DNA of 64,000 bases from Rhodospirillales bacterium URHD0017 (GTDB lineage: Bacteria > Pseudomonadota > Alphaproteobacteria > Reyranellales > Reyranellaceae): positions 244,705-308,704 of the forward strand of contig FODP01000005.1 in NCBI GenBank assembly GCA_900110395.1. Reading direction: 5' to 3'. The position numbers and the translations under genes were made by a program. Under the pieces are notes generated by a model that was given only the letters and a program-made list of their open reading frames with translations, did no database searches and was not told the DNA's origin. Of this stretch, positions 24,895-33,703 are shown piece after piece; the first letter of the stretch is position 1, and each line of letters starts with the position of its first letter.

Positions 24895-25767
24895 TCAGGC
24901 GCGCCGGCCGACGGGCTCGCCGAACAGGCCCCGAGGCCGGAGCGCCAGCACCGCGAGAACGCAGATATAAAGTGCGGCCGAGGCCCAGGCGTCGCCGAAG
25001 CGCGCGGCGGCGAAGGTCTCGAAGAGGCCGATGCCCAGCGCGCCCAGCAGCGCGCCGGGCACGCTGCCCCAGCCGCCCAGCGCCACGGCGATGTAGGCCT
25101 TCAACATGTGGCCCGCGCCCTGCGTCGGGGCGACCAGGAACTGATGCCCCAGCAGGAAGCCGGCAACGCCGGCAAGCGCGCCGGAAAGCGCCAGCGACAG
25201 GATCACGTAGCGGCCGACGGGAATGCCGACGGCGCGCGCCATATAACGGTCGGCGGCAACGGCGCGCATGCGCCGGCCGGTCTGGGTGCGCTCCAGCAGG
25301 AACCACACGGCCGCGACCAGCACGGCGCCCAGCACGACGATGGCAAGCGGCTGGCGGCCGAGCACGAAGCCCGCGATGGTGAACGAGCCACCACCCAGCA
25401 GCGCCGGCGCCGTGCGCGGCGCGCCGGCCATGGCGATGGTGAGAGACTGCTCGATGATGGCCGCGAGCGCGATGGTAGCGACGAAGGTCGCTTCAGGCGG
25501 TCGGCTCGCCAATGGCAGGATGGCGATGCGCGCCGCAATGATGCCGACGACGCCGATCGCGACCGCCACCAGCGGCAACAGCAGCACGGCCGGCAGGCCG
25601 ATCGACAGGCCGACGAACGAGGCAAGCGCGCCACCCAGCACGACGAGATCGCCGTGCGCGAAATTCACGGCACCGGCCGCGTTCAGCGCCAACACGAAGC
25701 CCAGCGCCACCAGCGCATAGGCCATGCCCAACGCCAGCGCGTTGAGCAGAAGTTGAACGGTGATCAG
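24895..25767 (-). CDS. Branched-chain amino-acid-type ABC transporter permease (LivH-like)
   Basis: About 290 residues with eight or so hydrophobic helices. ALGMAYALVALGFVLALNAAG, AVNFAHGDLVVLGG and the C-terminal GALLGALGIGLFETFAA are LivH hallmarks; QGAGHMLKAYIAVALGGWGS is the cytoplasmic loop that contacts the ATPase. The start is uncertain: family alignment suggests the codons just after the response-regulator stop (a CTG at 25767 overlapping TGA), while the first in-frame ATG is at 25725. No substrate-binding protein gene lies in this cluster, so the ligand is unknown. Confidence 0.82.
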   Translation of the reverse strand: MITVQLLLNALALGMAYALVALGFVLALNAAGAVNFAHGDLVVLGGALASFVGLSIGLPAVLLLPLVAVAIGVVGIIAARIAILPLASRPPEATFVATIALAAIIEQSLTIAMAGAPRTAPALLGGGSFTIAGFVLGRQPLAIVVLGAVLVAAVWFLLERTQTGRRMRAVAADRYMARAVGIPVGRYVILSLALSGALAGVAGFLLGHQFLVAPTQGAGHMLKAYIAVALGGWGSVPGALLGALGIGLFETFAAARFGDAWASAALYICVLAVLALRPRGLFGEPVGRRA

Positions 25768-26354
25768 TGCTCGCGGGGGGCGTGCTTGCCGAGGATGCGC
25801 TGCAAGGTGCGCCGATGCATGTTGAGGCGGCGCGCCGTCTCCGAGACGTTGCGATCGCATTGCTCGAAGACGCGCTGGATGTGCTCCCAGCGCACGCGGT
25901 CAGCCGACATCGGGTTGCTGGGCGGCGGCGGCAGCTTGCGGCCATGCGCGGTCAGCGCCTGCTCGATGGCGTCGGCGTCGGCCGGCTTGGCGAGATAGTC
26001 GACGGCGCCTTCCTTCACCGCAGCGACGGCGGTGGCGATGTTGCCGTAGCCGGTCAGCACGACGATGCGGATGTCGGGCCGGGCCTGGCGCAGCGGACCC
26101 ACCAGCTCGAGCCCGTTGCCGTCGCCCAGCCGGAGGTCGAGCACGGCGAACGCGGGCGGCCGCGCTGTTTGCGCCAGCGCCTCGGCGACCGAGCCCACCG
26201 CGGTGACGATGAAGCCGCGCAGCTCGAGCGCCCGCGCGATGCGGTTGCGGAACGCGGCATCGTCATCGGCGATCAGCAGCGTGCGATCCTTGTTGGCCGT
26301 CGCGCCGGCTATGGCGGGCGACACGGGGCGGTTGGCGCCTGTGTCCTGGCTCAT
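25764..26354 (-). CDS. regA: RegA/ActR/PrrA-type redox response regulator
   Basis: A 196-residue two-component regulator. The receiver domain has the acidic pocket LLIADDD, phosphoacceptor Asp73 in VLDLRLGDGNGLELV, and VVLTGYGNIATAVAAVKEGAVDYLAKPADAD, almost diagnostic for RegA. A proline-rich linker leads to a Fis-type helix-turn-helix (NVSETARRLNMHRRTLQRIL). Known members activate or repress respiration, carbon and nitrogen fixation genes in response to redox state. It follows its kinase gene by 23 bases and runs directly into the LivH-like gene. Confidence 0.93.
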   Translation of the reverse strand: MSQDTGANRPVSPAIAGATANKDRTLLIADDDAAFRNRIARALELRGFIVTAVGSVAEALAQTARPPAFAVLDLRLGDGNGLELVGPLRQARPDIRIVVLTGYGNIATAVAAVKEGAVDYLAKPADADAIEQALTAHGRKLPPPPSNPMSADRVRWEHIQRVFEQCDRNVSETARRLNMHRRTLQRILGKHAPREH

Positions 26355-26377
26355 GGCTGCTCCTTCGACATCGGCCG

Positions 26378-27721
26378 CTATGTAGCCTTGAAGACCGGGT
26401 TTGGCCAGCGCACGGAAACCAGCGCGCCACCGGTCGTTCCCCGGCGGTTACCGAAAGTCACGGTGGCCCCGGTTCGTTCCAACAGGGTCTTGGCGATGAA
26501 CACACCCAATCCCATGTGGCCTTCCTCGCCCTGGCGCGTCGAGATGAAGGGCGTGCCGAGCTCGTCGAGCAGCGCCTGCGAGAAGCCGGGCCCGTCGTCG
26601 GACACCTCGACCTCCGACCATGCGGCCGTCCAGCGCGTCCTGATCTCGACCTCCTGGCGGGCGAACGACACGGCGTTCTGCACGATGTTGCCGATGCCTT
26701 GCGTGATCTCCGGGCTGCGCACCTGGATCGGCGCCGTCGTCGGCACGCCCTCGCCGACCGGTCCGGACTTGAAGCTGATGGCGATGCCTTCGCGTTCAGC
26801 ATGCTGCGCCGCTACCTCGATCAGCGCCGGCAACGGCACCAGCGTATAGGCATCGGACACGTCGCCCGTCGGATCGACCGACAGGCGCGCCAGGATCGTT
26901 CGGCAGCGGTCGGACTCCGACGACAGCAATTCGACATCCTCGCGCAACGGATCGTCGGCCTCGACCTCGCGCAGCATCTCCTTGGCGACGACGGCGATGG
27001 TCGAGAGCGGCGAGCCAAGCTCGTGTGCCGCCGCCGCGGCCAGCGCACCCAGCGCCGACATGCGCTGCTCGCGCTCCAGGGCGCCCTGCGCGGCAGCAAG
27101 GGCGGCGCTCATCTGGCGCTGCTCCTCGGCCAGCCGCCAGCCGTAGAGCGTCACCAGCAGCGTGGTGAGGGTGAGGCCGGCCCAGGCGCCGGCCTGGTAG
27201 ATCTCCGGCAGCTCCGGCGGCGGGCCGCGCCACGGCAAGGGCTGATGGAACAGGCCGAGCAGGCCGATGCTGATGATGGTGAGCAGCGACAGCGCGACGT
27301 TGCTGGTGAGCGACAGGATGGTGGCGCCGATCGCCACCGGCGCCAGCAGCAGCAGCGAGAACGGGTTGATCAGGCCGCCGGTGAGATAGAGCAGGACGGC
27401 AAGCTGCAGGATGTCGAAGGCGAGGAAGACCGCGGCCTCGCGGTCGTCGATGCGCGCCGACGCCGGCCGGCCGAGGCTCACCGTGAGATTGAGCAGTGCC
27501 GACAGCGCGATCGCGCCGCTGACCGCCAGCACAGGGAGCGTAAAATTGAGGCCCCAATGGACGACGGCGGCGGTGAAGAGCTGGCCGGCGACGGCGGCCC
27601 AACGAATCAGGACCAGCGTGCGAAGGCGCACGCCGCCGCGCGGCGGCAGGCTGGTGCCGGCAGCGCGCTGGGCGATCGGCCCAGTGGCGGGCGTCGAGGT
27701 GGCCTCGGCGCGCCCCGCCAT
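26378..27721 (-). CDS. regB: RegB/ActS/PrrB-type redox-sensing histidine kinase
   Basis: A 447-residue membrane kinase with about six N-terminal transmembrane helices. The RegB quinone-binding heptapeptide is present as GGLINPF (residues 115-121). The H-box AAAHELGSPLSTIAVVAKEM carries His233, and the redox-active cysteine is found in DRCRTILARL (Cys273). The ATP-binding domain has VQNAVSFARQ, VSDDGPGFS and GLGVFIAKTLLERTG. It should sense the ubiquinone pool and disulfide state and phosphorylate RegA. Unlike the classic locus no senC gene lies between regB and regA. Confidence 0.93.
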   Translation of the reverse strand: MAGRAEATSTPATGPIAQRAAGTSLPPRGGVRLRTLVLIRWAAVAGQLFTAAVVHWGLNFTLPVLAVSGAIALSALLNLTVSLGRPASARIDDREAAVFLAFDILQLAVLLYLTGGLINPFSLLLLAPVAIGATILSLTSNVALSLLTIISIGLLGLFHQPLPWRGPPPELPEIYQAGAWAGLTLTTLLVTLYGWRLAEEQRQMSAALAAAQGALEREQRMSALGALAAAAAHELGSPLSTIAVVAKEMLREVEADDPLREDVELLSSESDRCRTILARLSVDPTGDVSDAYTLVPLPALIEVAAQHAEREGIAISFKSGPVGEGVPTTAPIQVRSPEITQGIGNIVQNAVSFARQEVEIRTRWTAAWSEVEVSDDGPGFSQALLDELGTPFISTRQGEEGHMGLGVFIAKTLLERTGATVTFGNRRGTTGGALVSVRWPNPVFKAT

Positions 27722-27725
27722 GGCG

Positions 27726-28526
27726 CTACTCCTCGAGCATCAGGTGCTTGCGATGCACCGTGGTGAAGAGCGGGATCTTGCGCTGCCGCTTGCGGTTGGG
27801 CGGCTCCTTCACCAGCCGGCCGATCTCGCCAAGGATGAGCCCGGTGATGGTGGGCAGCGGCAGCTCGCGCGCCTCGTCGAGCCTGACCCAGCGGATGTCG
27901 CCCATTTCGCTGGAATGGCGGATCTCGCCGCTCGCATCCTCGGCGCGCGCCATGAAGAAGCGGGCGTTGAAGCGGCGCGGCCGGCCGGGCGGCGTCACGG
28001 CGCGCGCGATCAGGTCGAGGCAGTCGAGCGCAGGGCCCATGCCCTTGTCCAGGAAGCCGCGCCAGTGCTCGCCGAAGTCCTCCTCGGGCGGACCGCCCTT
28101 GAACGGCTTGGCCAGCATCAGGCCGGTCTCCTCGAAGGTCTCGCGCACCGCGGCGACGGCAAGCGCCCGCGCGCGTTGCGCGGTCGCGGCCTTGCGCAGG
28201 CGCTCATCGACGAAGCGGTCGAGCGGCGTCGCCACCGGCACGCGGGCATCGGCCGGATCGACGCGGCCGCCGGGGAAGACGTAGCGGTTGGGCATGAAGG
28301 CGTGCTTGGCGTCGCGGCAGCCCAGCAGCACCTCGGGGACCTTGCCGCGCCGGCGCACCAGGATCAGCGTCGCCGCATCACGCGGCCGCAGATAGGGATA
28401 CTTCTGGTCGAACTTCTCGACCGGCCGCTCGCTGCCCGGCTTCAGCACCGGCGCGGTCGGCGAATGGTCGTAACCTTTGTCGGTGCCGCGCACGACGGCG
28501 CCGGCGGGGAGTGCTCTTTTGCTCAT
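27726..28526 (-). CDS. Nudix hydrolase
   Basis: A 266-residue Nudix-fold protein. YVFPGGRVDPAD and AAVRETFEETGLML are the two halves of the Nudix box, separated by about 37 residues instead of forming the compact G-x5-E-x7-REUXEE motif. This interrupted arrangement resembles NUDT19-like and related large Nudix proteins. The metal-binding REXXEE helix is intact, so hydrolysis of a nucleoside-diphosphate or CoA-type substrate is plausible. It ends just upstream of the regB start and may be in the same transcript. Confidence 0.85.
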   Translation of the reverse strand: MSKRALPAGAVVRGTDKGYDHSPTAPVLKPGSERPVEKFDQKYPYLRPRDAATLILVRRRGKVPEVLLGCRDAKHAFMPNRYVFPGGRVDPADARVPVATPLDRFVDERLRKAATAQRARALAVAAVRETFEETGLMLAKPFKGGPPEEDFGEHWRGFLDKGMGPALDCLDLIARAVTPPGRPRRFNARFFMARAEDASGEIRHSSEMGDIRWVRLDEARELPLPTITGLILGEIGRLVKEPPNRKRQRKIPLFTTVHRKHLMLEE

Positions 28527-28555
28527 CTGACCACGATATGACGCAGCGCAATCGC

Positions 28556-28624
28556 TGTCATCCCGAGCGCAGCGAGGGACCTTTCCTGTTGCCTCAAATG
28601 CCCCTCGCTACGCTCGGGGTGACA
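28556..28624. repeat. Family A palindromic repeat (TGTCATCCCGAGCG type)
   Basis: A 69-base inverted repeat opening TGTCATCCCGAGCGCAGCGA and closing CGCTACGCTCGGGGTGACA. It lies between pyrC and the Nudix gene, which point the same way, so the hairpin may terminate or stabilise the pyrC-side transcript boundary. Confidence 0.85.
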
Positions 28625-28634
28625 GTGTTCGGTG

Positions 28635-29678
28635 TCAGAAGGACCAGCCCACCGGCGTGTCGGGCCGAAACACCACCACGCTCTTATCGCCTCCCGGAAC
28701 GGCGATGCGTTCGGGAGCGTCGAGCGCGCCGGCTCGGAGCGTGATGCGCTCCTCGTTGGGCAGGAGCCCATAGAAGCGTGGACCGTTCATCGACGCGAAC
28801 GCCTCCAGCCGGTCGAGCGCGTTCTCCTCGGCGAAGACCTGAGTGTAGACCTGCATGGCCACTGGCGCGTTGAAGATACCGGCGCAGCCGCAGGCGCATT
28901 CCTTGGTGTCGGCGGTATGCGGCGCGGTGTCGGTGCCGAGGAAGAATTGCGGGCTGCCCGAGGTCGCGGCGCGCCGCAACGCCAAGCGATGCTCCTCGCT
29001 CTTGGCGATCGGCAGGCAATAGAGATGCGGACGGATGCCGCCCTTGAAGATGGCGTTGCGGTTGTAGCTCAGGTGATGTGGCGTGATGGTGCCGCCCATG
29101 CGCGCGCCGTTGGCCTCGACGAAGGCCACGCCCTCTTTGGTCGTGATGTGCTCCAGCACGACCTTCAATCCCTGATGCCGACGCAGCAACGGTGCCAGCA
29201 CCTTGTCCAGGAACACCGCCTCGCGGTCGAAGATGTCGACGTCGGCGTCGGTCACCTCGCCGTGCACGAGCAACGGCATGCCCGCCTTCTCCATCGCCTC
29301 CAGACCGCGGGCGATCTTGTCCATGGAGGTGACGCCGTGCGCGGAGTTGGTCGTCGCATGCGCGGGATAGAGCTTCGCCGCGACCCACACGCCCTGCTGC
29401 TTGCCGTTGGCCAGCTCGACCGGGTCGGCGCCGTCGGTCAGGTAGCAGGTCATCAACGGCTCGAACGTCAGGTCGGCCGGAACCGCTCTGCGGATTCTGT
29501 CTCGATAGGCGGCTGCCTCGGCGATCCGCGTCACCGGCGGCACCAGGTTGGGCATGATGACGGCACGGGCGAACTGGCGCGCCGTATGGACCGCGCAGGC
29601 CTGCAGCATCGGTCCGTCGCGCAGGTGGACGTGCCAGTCGTCGGGTCGGCGGATGGTGATCGAGCTCGGCAGAGGCAT
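28635..29678 (-). CDS. pyrC: Dihydroorotase, class II (PyrC type)
   Basis: A 347-residue amidohydrolase that closes carbamoyl-aspartate to dihydroorotate in pyrimidine synthesis. Metal ligands are seen in DDWHVHLRDG (His16, His18), the carboxylated lysine in VWVAAKLYPAHATTNS (Lys102), then LLVHGEV and VLEHITTKEG, and the catalytic aspartate in FFLGTDTAPH. Length and motifs match the E. coli PyrC type (348 residues) rather than the longer class I enzyme. I chose the ATG at 29678 from the family N-terminus (PSSITIRRPDDWHVHLRDG). Read divergently from the serine hydrolase. Confidence 0.95.
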   Translation of the reverse strand: MPLPSSITIRRPDDWHVHLRDGPMLQACAVHTARQFARAVIMPNLVPPVTRIAEAAAYRDRIRRAVPADLTFEPLMTCYLTDGADPVELANGKQQGVWVAAKLYPAHATTNSAHGVTSMDKIARGLEAMEKAGMPLLVHGEVTDADVDIFDREAVFLDKVLAPLLRRHQGLKVVLEHITTKEGVAFVEANGARMGGTITPHHLSYNRNAIFKGGIRPHLYCLPIAKSEEHRLALRRAATSGSPQFFLGTDTAPHTADTKECACGCAGIFNAPVAMQVYTQVFAEENALDRLEAFASMNGPRFYGLLPNEERITLRAGALDAPERIAVPGGDKSVVVFRPDTPVGWSF

Positions 29679-29714
29679 GATGCATTTTCTACGCTTGCTC
29701 CCGGGCGGGCTCCA

Positions 29715-30785
29715 ATGTTGATTGCGGGCATGAATGAACTGAAAGAGGCGATCGCCTTCGCCAAGGCCGCCGAGTCCAAGTGGCCCAAGAGCATGAAGAT
29801 GCCGGACGGCCAGTTCGTGATGACCTTCGATTCCGGTGAAAAAGCCCCCGACAACGAGGTGCTGGGGCCGGTGACGCCGCGCAGCGGCCACAGCGGCATC
29901 GTCTATCGTGGCGGCAAGGTGCTGGCCGAATGGGGCGACGTGGCCCGCCCCGACATGACCTTCAGCGTCGCCAAGAGCTTCCTTGCCTTGCTGGCGGGAC
30001 TTGCCGTAGGCGACGGCCTGATCAAGGACCTCGATGACAAGGCCGGTCCCTCGGCGCTCGATGACGGTTTCACCAGCGAGCAGAACAAGGACATCACCTG
30101 GCGGCATCTCCTGACCCAGACCAGCGAATGGCAGGGCACGCTGTTCGACAAGGAGGACCGCATCGACCACAACCGGGTGGTCGGGCTGGCCGTCGCCGAG
30201 GCGCCCAAGGGTACGCGGCGCCAACTGAAGAAGCCGGGCAGCTTCTACGAATACAACGACGTGCGCGTGAATCGCCTGTCGCTGTCGCTGCTGCAGCTCT
30301 TCAAGGAGCCGCTGCCGTCGGTGCTGAAGCGACGCATCATGGACCCGATCGGCGCCTCGCAAGACTGGAAGTGGGACGGCTATCGCAACTCGACCGTTAC
30401 CATCGACGGCAAGGCGATGACCTCCGTGCCGGGCGGCGGCCACTGGGGCGGCGGCATCGTGATCTCGGCCCGCGATCTCGCGCTGATGGGCCTGCTGGTC
30501 GCAAAGGGCGGTCTATGGGACGGCAAGCAGCTGCTGCCCACGGGCTGGACCGACGAGCTGGTGAAGCCGTGCCCCGTCGCACCGTTCTACGGGCTGATGT
30601 GGTGGCTCAACACCAACAAGCGCCAGTTCGCGGCGGCGTCGGAACGCAGCTACTTCGCGCTGGGCTGGGGCAGCCACATCGTCTGGATCGATCCCGACAA
30701 CGACCTGGTCACAGTTTTGCGCTGGATCGACCGCAAGCAGGCGCCGGGCTTCGTCGAGCGCCTGCTGGGGGCTCTCGACAAATGA
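29715..30785 (+). CDS. Serine hydrolase, beta-lactamase/penicillin-binding-like
   Basis: A 356-residue class C beta-lactamase-fold hydrolase. The SxxK catalytic motif is in MTFSVAKSFLALL (Ser84, Lys87) and the YxN motif in FYEYNDVRVN; GGGHWGGGIVISARDLALMG follows near the C-terminus. No signal peptide is visible, so it is likely cytoplasmic and probably an esterase or amidase rather than a resistance enzyme. An ATG at 29730 is an alternative start. Its stop overlaps the next hydrolase gene (ATGA). Confidence 0.85.
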   Translation: MLIAGMNELKEAIAFAKAAESKWPKSMKMPDGQFVMTFDSGEKAPDNEVLGPVTPRSGHSGIVYRGGKVLAEWGDVARPDMTFSVAKSFLALLAGLAVGDGLIKDLDDKAGPSALDDGFTSEQNKDITWRHLLTQTSEWQGTLFDKEDRIDHNRVVGLAVAEAPKGTRRQLKKPGSFYEYNDVRVNRLSLSLLQLFKEPLPSVLKRRIMDPIGASQDWKWDGYRNSTVTIDGKAMTSVPGGGHWGGGIVISARDLALMGLLVAKGGLWDGKQLLPTGWTDELVKPCPVAPFYGLMWWLNTNKRQFAAASERSYFALGWGSHIVWIDPDNDLVTVLRWIDRKQAPGFVERLLGALDK

Positions 30786-31672
30786 GCCTCGACTACTCGG
30801 CCGTCCCGCGCATGCCGGACGGCCGCACGGCCGCCGAACACATCGCCGCCGTCGAGGCCACGGCCTCGCGCAAGGTGCTCGTGCCGATGGGCAATGGCGG
30901 CAAGATGATGTGGCACATCTGGGGCGAGAACTCCGGCAAGCCGATCCTGCTGCTGTTCCATGGCGGCTCGGGCTCGTGGATTCACTGGATCAGGAACGTC
31001 CAGCCACTGTCACAGCACTTCACGATCTACGCCGCCGACATGCCGGGCCTGGGCGACAGCGATCCGCCCAATGACGTGCGCGATGTCTGGTCGGTGACGC
31101 ATTGCGTCGAGACGGCGATGAAGGAGCTGCTACCGGCCGACAAAACGTTCGCCATCACCGGCTTCTCCTTCGGCGGCATGGTGGCGGGCCACATCGCTAC
31201 GTTGTTCCAGCCGCGCATCCGACGCATCGTCATGGTCGGCGCCGGAGGGCTGAAGGCGACGCGCAAGCCCGGGCCCAAGCTGCACAAGCTTCTGGCGGAG
31301 ATGCCGGCCGAAACCTTGGCCGCCGAGGCGCGGCGCAATCTCGAAATCCTGATGCTGCACGATCCGGCCAAGATCGATGGCGTCGCCATCCACATGCAGA
31401 TCATGAACACCACGCGCGCCAAGACGCGCAGCCGCGACATGGGCCGGGCCTACAAGCTCAGCGAAGTGCTCCCGCGTGTGAAGACGCCGTTGACCGGCAT
31501 CTGGGGCGAGTTCGATTCGACCACCTATCCGCACATCCAGGAACGAATCGATCTGTTCCGCGCCTTGCAGCCGGACTTCCAGATGAACGTGATTCCAGGC
31601 GCCGGTCACTGGGTTGCCTACGAGGCGGCCGAGGCGTTCAATCGCAAACTGATCGACGTCCTCTTGCAATAG
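30782..31672 (+). CDS. Alpha/beta-fold hydrolase
   Basis: A 296-residue alpha/beta hydrolase. LLLFHGGSGSWIHWIRNV is the oxyanion-hole region, GFSFGGMVAGHIA the nucleophile elbow with serine, GEFDSTT the acid-bearing strand end, and GAGHWVAYEAAE the catalytic histidine. It is translationally coupled to the upstream serine hydrolase. An MBL-fold gene follows after 64 bases in the same direction. These three may act on one ester or amide compound, which is inference. Confidence 0.87.
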   Translation: MSLDYSAVPRMPDGRTAAEHIAAVEATASRKVLVPMGNGGKMMWHIWGENSGKPILLLFHGGSGSWIHWIRNVQPLSQHFTIYAADMPGLGDSDPPNDVRDVWSVTHCVETAMKELLPADKTFAITGFSFGGMVAGHIATLFQPRIRRIVMVGAGGLKATRKPGPKLHKLLAEMPAETLAAEARRNLEILMLHDPAKIDGVAIHMQIMNTTRAKTRSRDMGRAYKLSEVLPRVKTPLTGIWGEFDSTTYPHIQERIDLFRALQPDFQMNVIPGAGHWVAYEAAEAFNRKLIDVLLQ

Positions 31673-31736
31673 CTGGCAAGGTCCTCATGTCTTGCCCAAC
31701 ACAAGACCGTTGAACGCTCAGGGGCAGGAGCATTCC

Positions 31737-32453
31737 ATGAAGACCGAAGTCTCCGAGATCGCCGACAAGATCTACCGCCTGTCGACCTTCGTGCCCCAGA
31801 TCGGGCCGAACGGGTTCACCTTCAACCAGTTCCTGATCGACGCCGATCAGCCGTTGCTGTTCCACTACGGCCAGCGCTCGCTGTTCCCGCTGATCTCCGA
31901 AGCGGTGAAACGCCTGATCCCGCTCGACAAGCTCAGCTGGACGATGTGCAGCCATGTCGAGGCCGACGAGAGCGGCGCGCTGAACCAGTGGCTGGCCGCC
32001 GCGCCCAACGCCACGCCGGCGCACGGCCAGGTCGGCTGCAACATCTGGCTGACCGACATGGCCGACCGCGCCCCGCGCGCGCTCAAGAACGACGAGGTCC
32101 TCGACCTCGGGACCAAGAAGGTGCGCTGGCTCGACACGCCGCACGTGCCGCACAACTGGGACGCCGGCGTGATCTACGAGGAGACCACGGGCACGCTGTT
32201 CTGCAGCGATCTCTTCACGCAGTTCGGCGCCTGCCCATCAACGACAAGCGGCGACATCGTCGACCCGGCCATTGCCACCGAGAAGGCGGTCCCCTTCATG
32301 CCGGCCACGCCGCAAACAGCGCCGACCCTGCGCCGGCTGGCAGCCTTGAAGCCCGGCATTATCGCCCTGATGCACGGCCCCACCTTCAAGGGTGACGGCG
32401 AAGCCGCCCTCAAGGCGTTGGCTGACTATCACGCCAAGCGGCTGGCGAATTAG
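31737..32453 (+). CDS. MBL-fold metallo-hydrolase of the flavo-diiron (ODP) type
   Basis: A 238-residue metallo-beta-lactamase-fold protein lacking the flavodoxin domain of diiron flavoproteins. The metal motif reads CSHVEADESGAL, matching the H-x-E-x-D arrangement of flavo-diiron proteins, but the histidine that usually follows the aspartate (DH) is glutamate. Further ligand candidates are in TPHVPHNWDAG, FCSDLFTQFG and LMHGPTF. The ATG at 31737 has GGGGCAGGAG upstream. Whether it binds two irons and reduces O2 or NO, or hydrolyses an ester, is not decidable. Confidence 0.82.
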   Translation: MKTEVSEIADKIYRLSTFVPQIGPNGFTFNQFLIDADQPLLFHYGQRSLFPLISEAVKRLIPLDKLSWTMCSHVEADESGALNQWLAAAPNATPAHGQVGCNIWLTDMADRAPRALKNDEVLDLGTKKVRWLDTPHVPHNWDAGVIYEETTGTLFCSDLFTQFGACPSTTSGDIVDPAIATEKAVPFMPATPQTAPTLRRLAALKPGIIALMHGPTFKGDGEAALKALADYHAKRLAN

Positions 32454-32469
32454 GCGCCAGCTCTCTTCA

Positions 32470-32493
32470 TCCTTCCCCGCTTGCGGGGGAGGA
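32470..32493. repeat. Short family B palindrome / likely terminator
   Basis: TCCTTCCCCGC / GCGGGGGAGGA is an almost perfect hairpin with a two-base centre, lying between the convergent MBL and GH5 genes. The same CCTCCCC-type palindrome occurs at 47482, 55550 and 61943. Confidence 0.7.
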
Positions 32494-32499
32494 TAAGAA

Positions 32500-33684
32500 T
32501 CATGGCTCGCTCTTCAATCCCAACGACTCGAGATAACTCCACCGCACCACGCCGTTCCTGAAGCGGATGCCGTCGAGATACTCGGCGATCGCGCGGTCGA
32601 TCAGCGCCGCGTCGGGCTTTGTTCGCTTGCCGTCGGCGAAGGCCACGATCTCGTTCCAGCCGCCGGGCCGCGGGATGGAGACCACGGTCGAGGGCGTGTC
32701 GAGGTTCTTGTAGGTCCAGAACGACCAGCCGACGTCATGGGTCTCGTTCAGCTTGCGGAAGCGGGCGTTCCATTCGTCGGTAAGCTCGCCGGTCTCGCCC
32801 AGGAACATCGGCACGTCGTAGCGGGAGGAGAAGTTCAGATGGCGCTGGATCGAATCGCGCTTCGTGCTCGCCCAGAACAAGTGATACGTGTAGGCGAGGT
32901 TGTCGGCAAAGGGCGGCCCGAACATGTCGAAGCTCGAGCTCCACTGGCCGCCGGCGAGAAACACGATGCGGCCGGGATCGACCTCGCGGATTGCCGTCGT
33001 CACTTCCTTGTAGAAGGGTTCCAGCCGCGGATTGAGTGTCGCCACGTCGTGATAGGGCGCGATCGGCTCGTTCAGGATGTCATAGCCCAGGATCGCCGGG
33101 TTGCCGGCATAGCGCTTGGCGATGGCGCGCCACAGCTTCACCGTGAGCTGGCGGTCGCGCGGCACGTAGAACATCAAGGGATAGCCCGGCCCGTCGTCGT
33201 GGTTGATGCCGGTCTGGCCGCCGGGTGCCGCATGCAGGTCGACGATGGCCAGAAGGCCGGCATCGCGCACCCAGCCCAGCGCACGGTCGAGCAGGAACCA
33301 GCCCTCGCCCGTGATCTCGCCGTCGGCATCCATGAACAGCCGCCAATGCAGGGGGATGCGCACGGTGTTGAAACCGACCCGCTTGATGAAGGCGATGTCG
33401 TCGCGCGTGATGTAGGTGTCGCGGAACTGCCGCCAGAATGCCTGCGCCCGCTCGGGCCCCAACAGACGGTCGAAGGCGCCGTAGATCTGGCGCGGCGATT
33501 TCGCCACCTCGAACTTGAACATGTAGCCCTCGGGCATCAGCCAGTTGCCGAGGTTGATGCCCTTGATCTGCAGGGTGCTGCCGTCGGGCGCGATGAAGTT
33601 CTTGCCCTCGATGCGGACGAGGGTATCGGCTCGCGCCGAGGCGGCGAGGCCGAGGAGTAGCAGCAGAGCAAGCAGAAGGCGCAC
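32500..33684 (-). CDS. Secreted glycoside hydrolase family 5 (cellulase-like)
   Basis: A 394-residue exported glycosidase with a clear signal peptide (MRLLLALLLLLGLAASARA, cleavage before DTL). The (beta/alpha)8 barrel shows GINLGNWL, VGFNTVRIPLHW, the acid/base glutamate in YDILNEPIAP (Glu206) and the nucleophile in PMFLGETGELTDEW (Glu297). These match GH5 beta-glucanases. It stands alone between repeats, so its polysaccharide target cannot be inferred from neighbours. Confidence 0.92.
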   Translation of the reverse strand: MRLLLALLLLLGLAASARADTLVRIEGKNFIAPDGSTLQIKGINLGNWLMPEGYMFKFEVAKSPRQIYGAFDRLLGPERAQAFWRQFRDTYITRDDIAFIKRVGFNTVRIPLHWRLFMDADGEITGEGWFLLDRALGWVRDAGLLAIVDLHAAPGGQTGINHDDGPGYPLMFYVPRDRQLTVKLWRAIAKRYAGNPAILGYDILNEPIAPYHDVATLNPRLEPFYKEVTTAIREVDPGRIVFLAGGQWSSSFDMFGPPFADNLAYTYHLFWASTKRDSIQRHLNFSSRYDVPMFLGETGELTDEWNARFRKLNETHDVGWSFWTYKNLDTPSTVVSIPRPGGWNEIVAFADGKRTKPDAALIDRAIAEYLDGIRFRNGVVRWSYLESLGLKSEP

Positions 33685-33703
33685 GATGCGACTATAGCCT
33701 CAC

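Noticed and set aside
28632..29714. A long in-frame extension upstream of the serine hydrolase.
   Set aside because: It lies antisense to pyrC, which is well supported, and the hydrolase has a normal N-terminus at 29715 or 29730.
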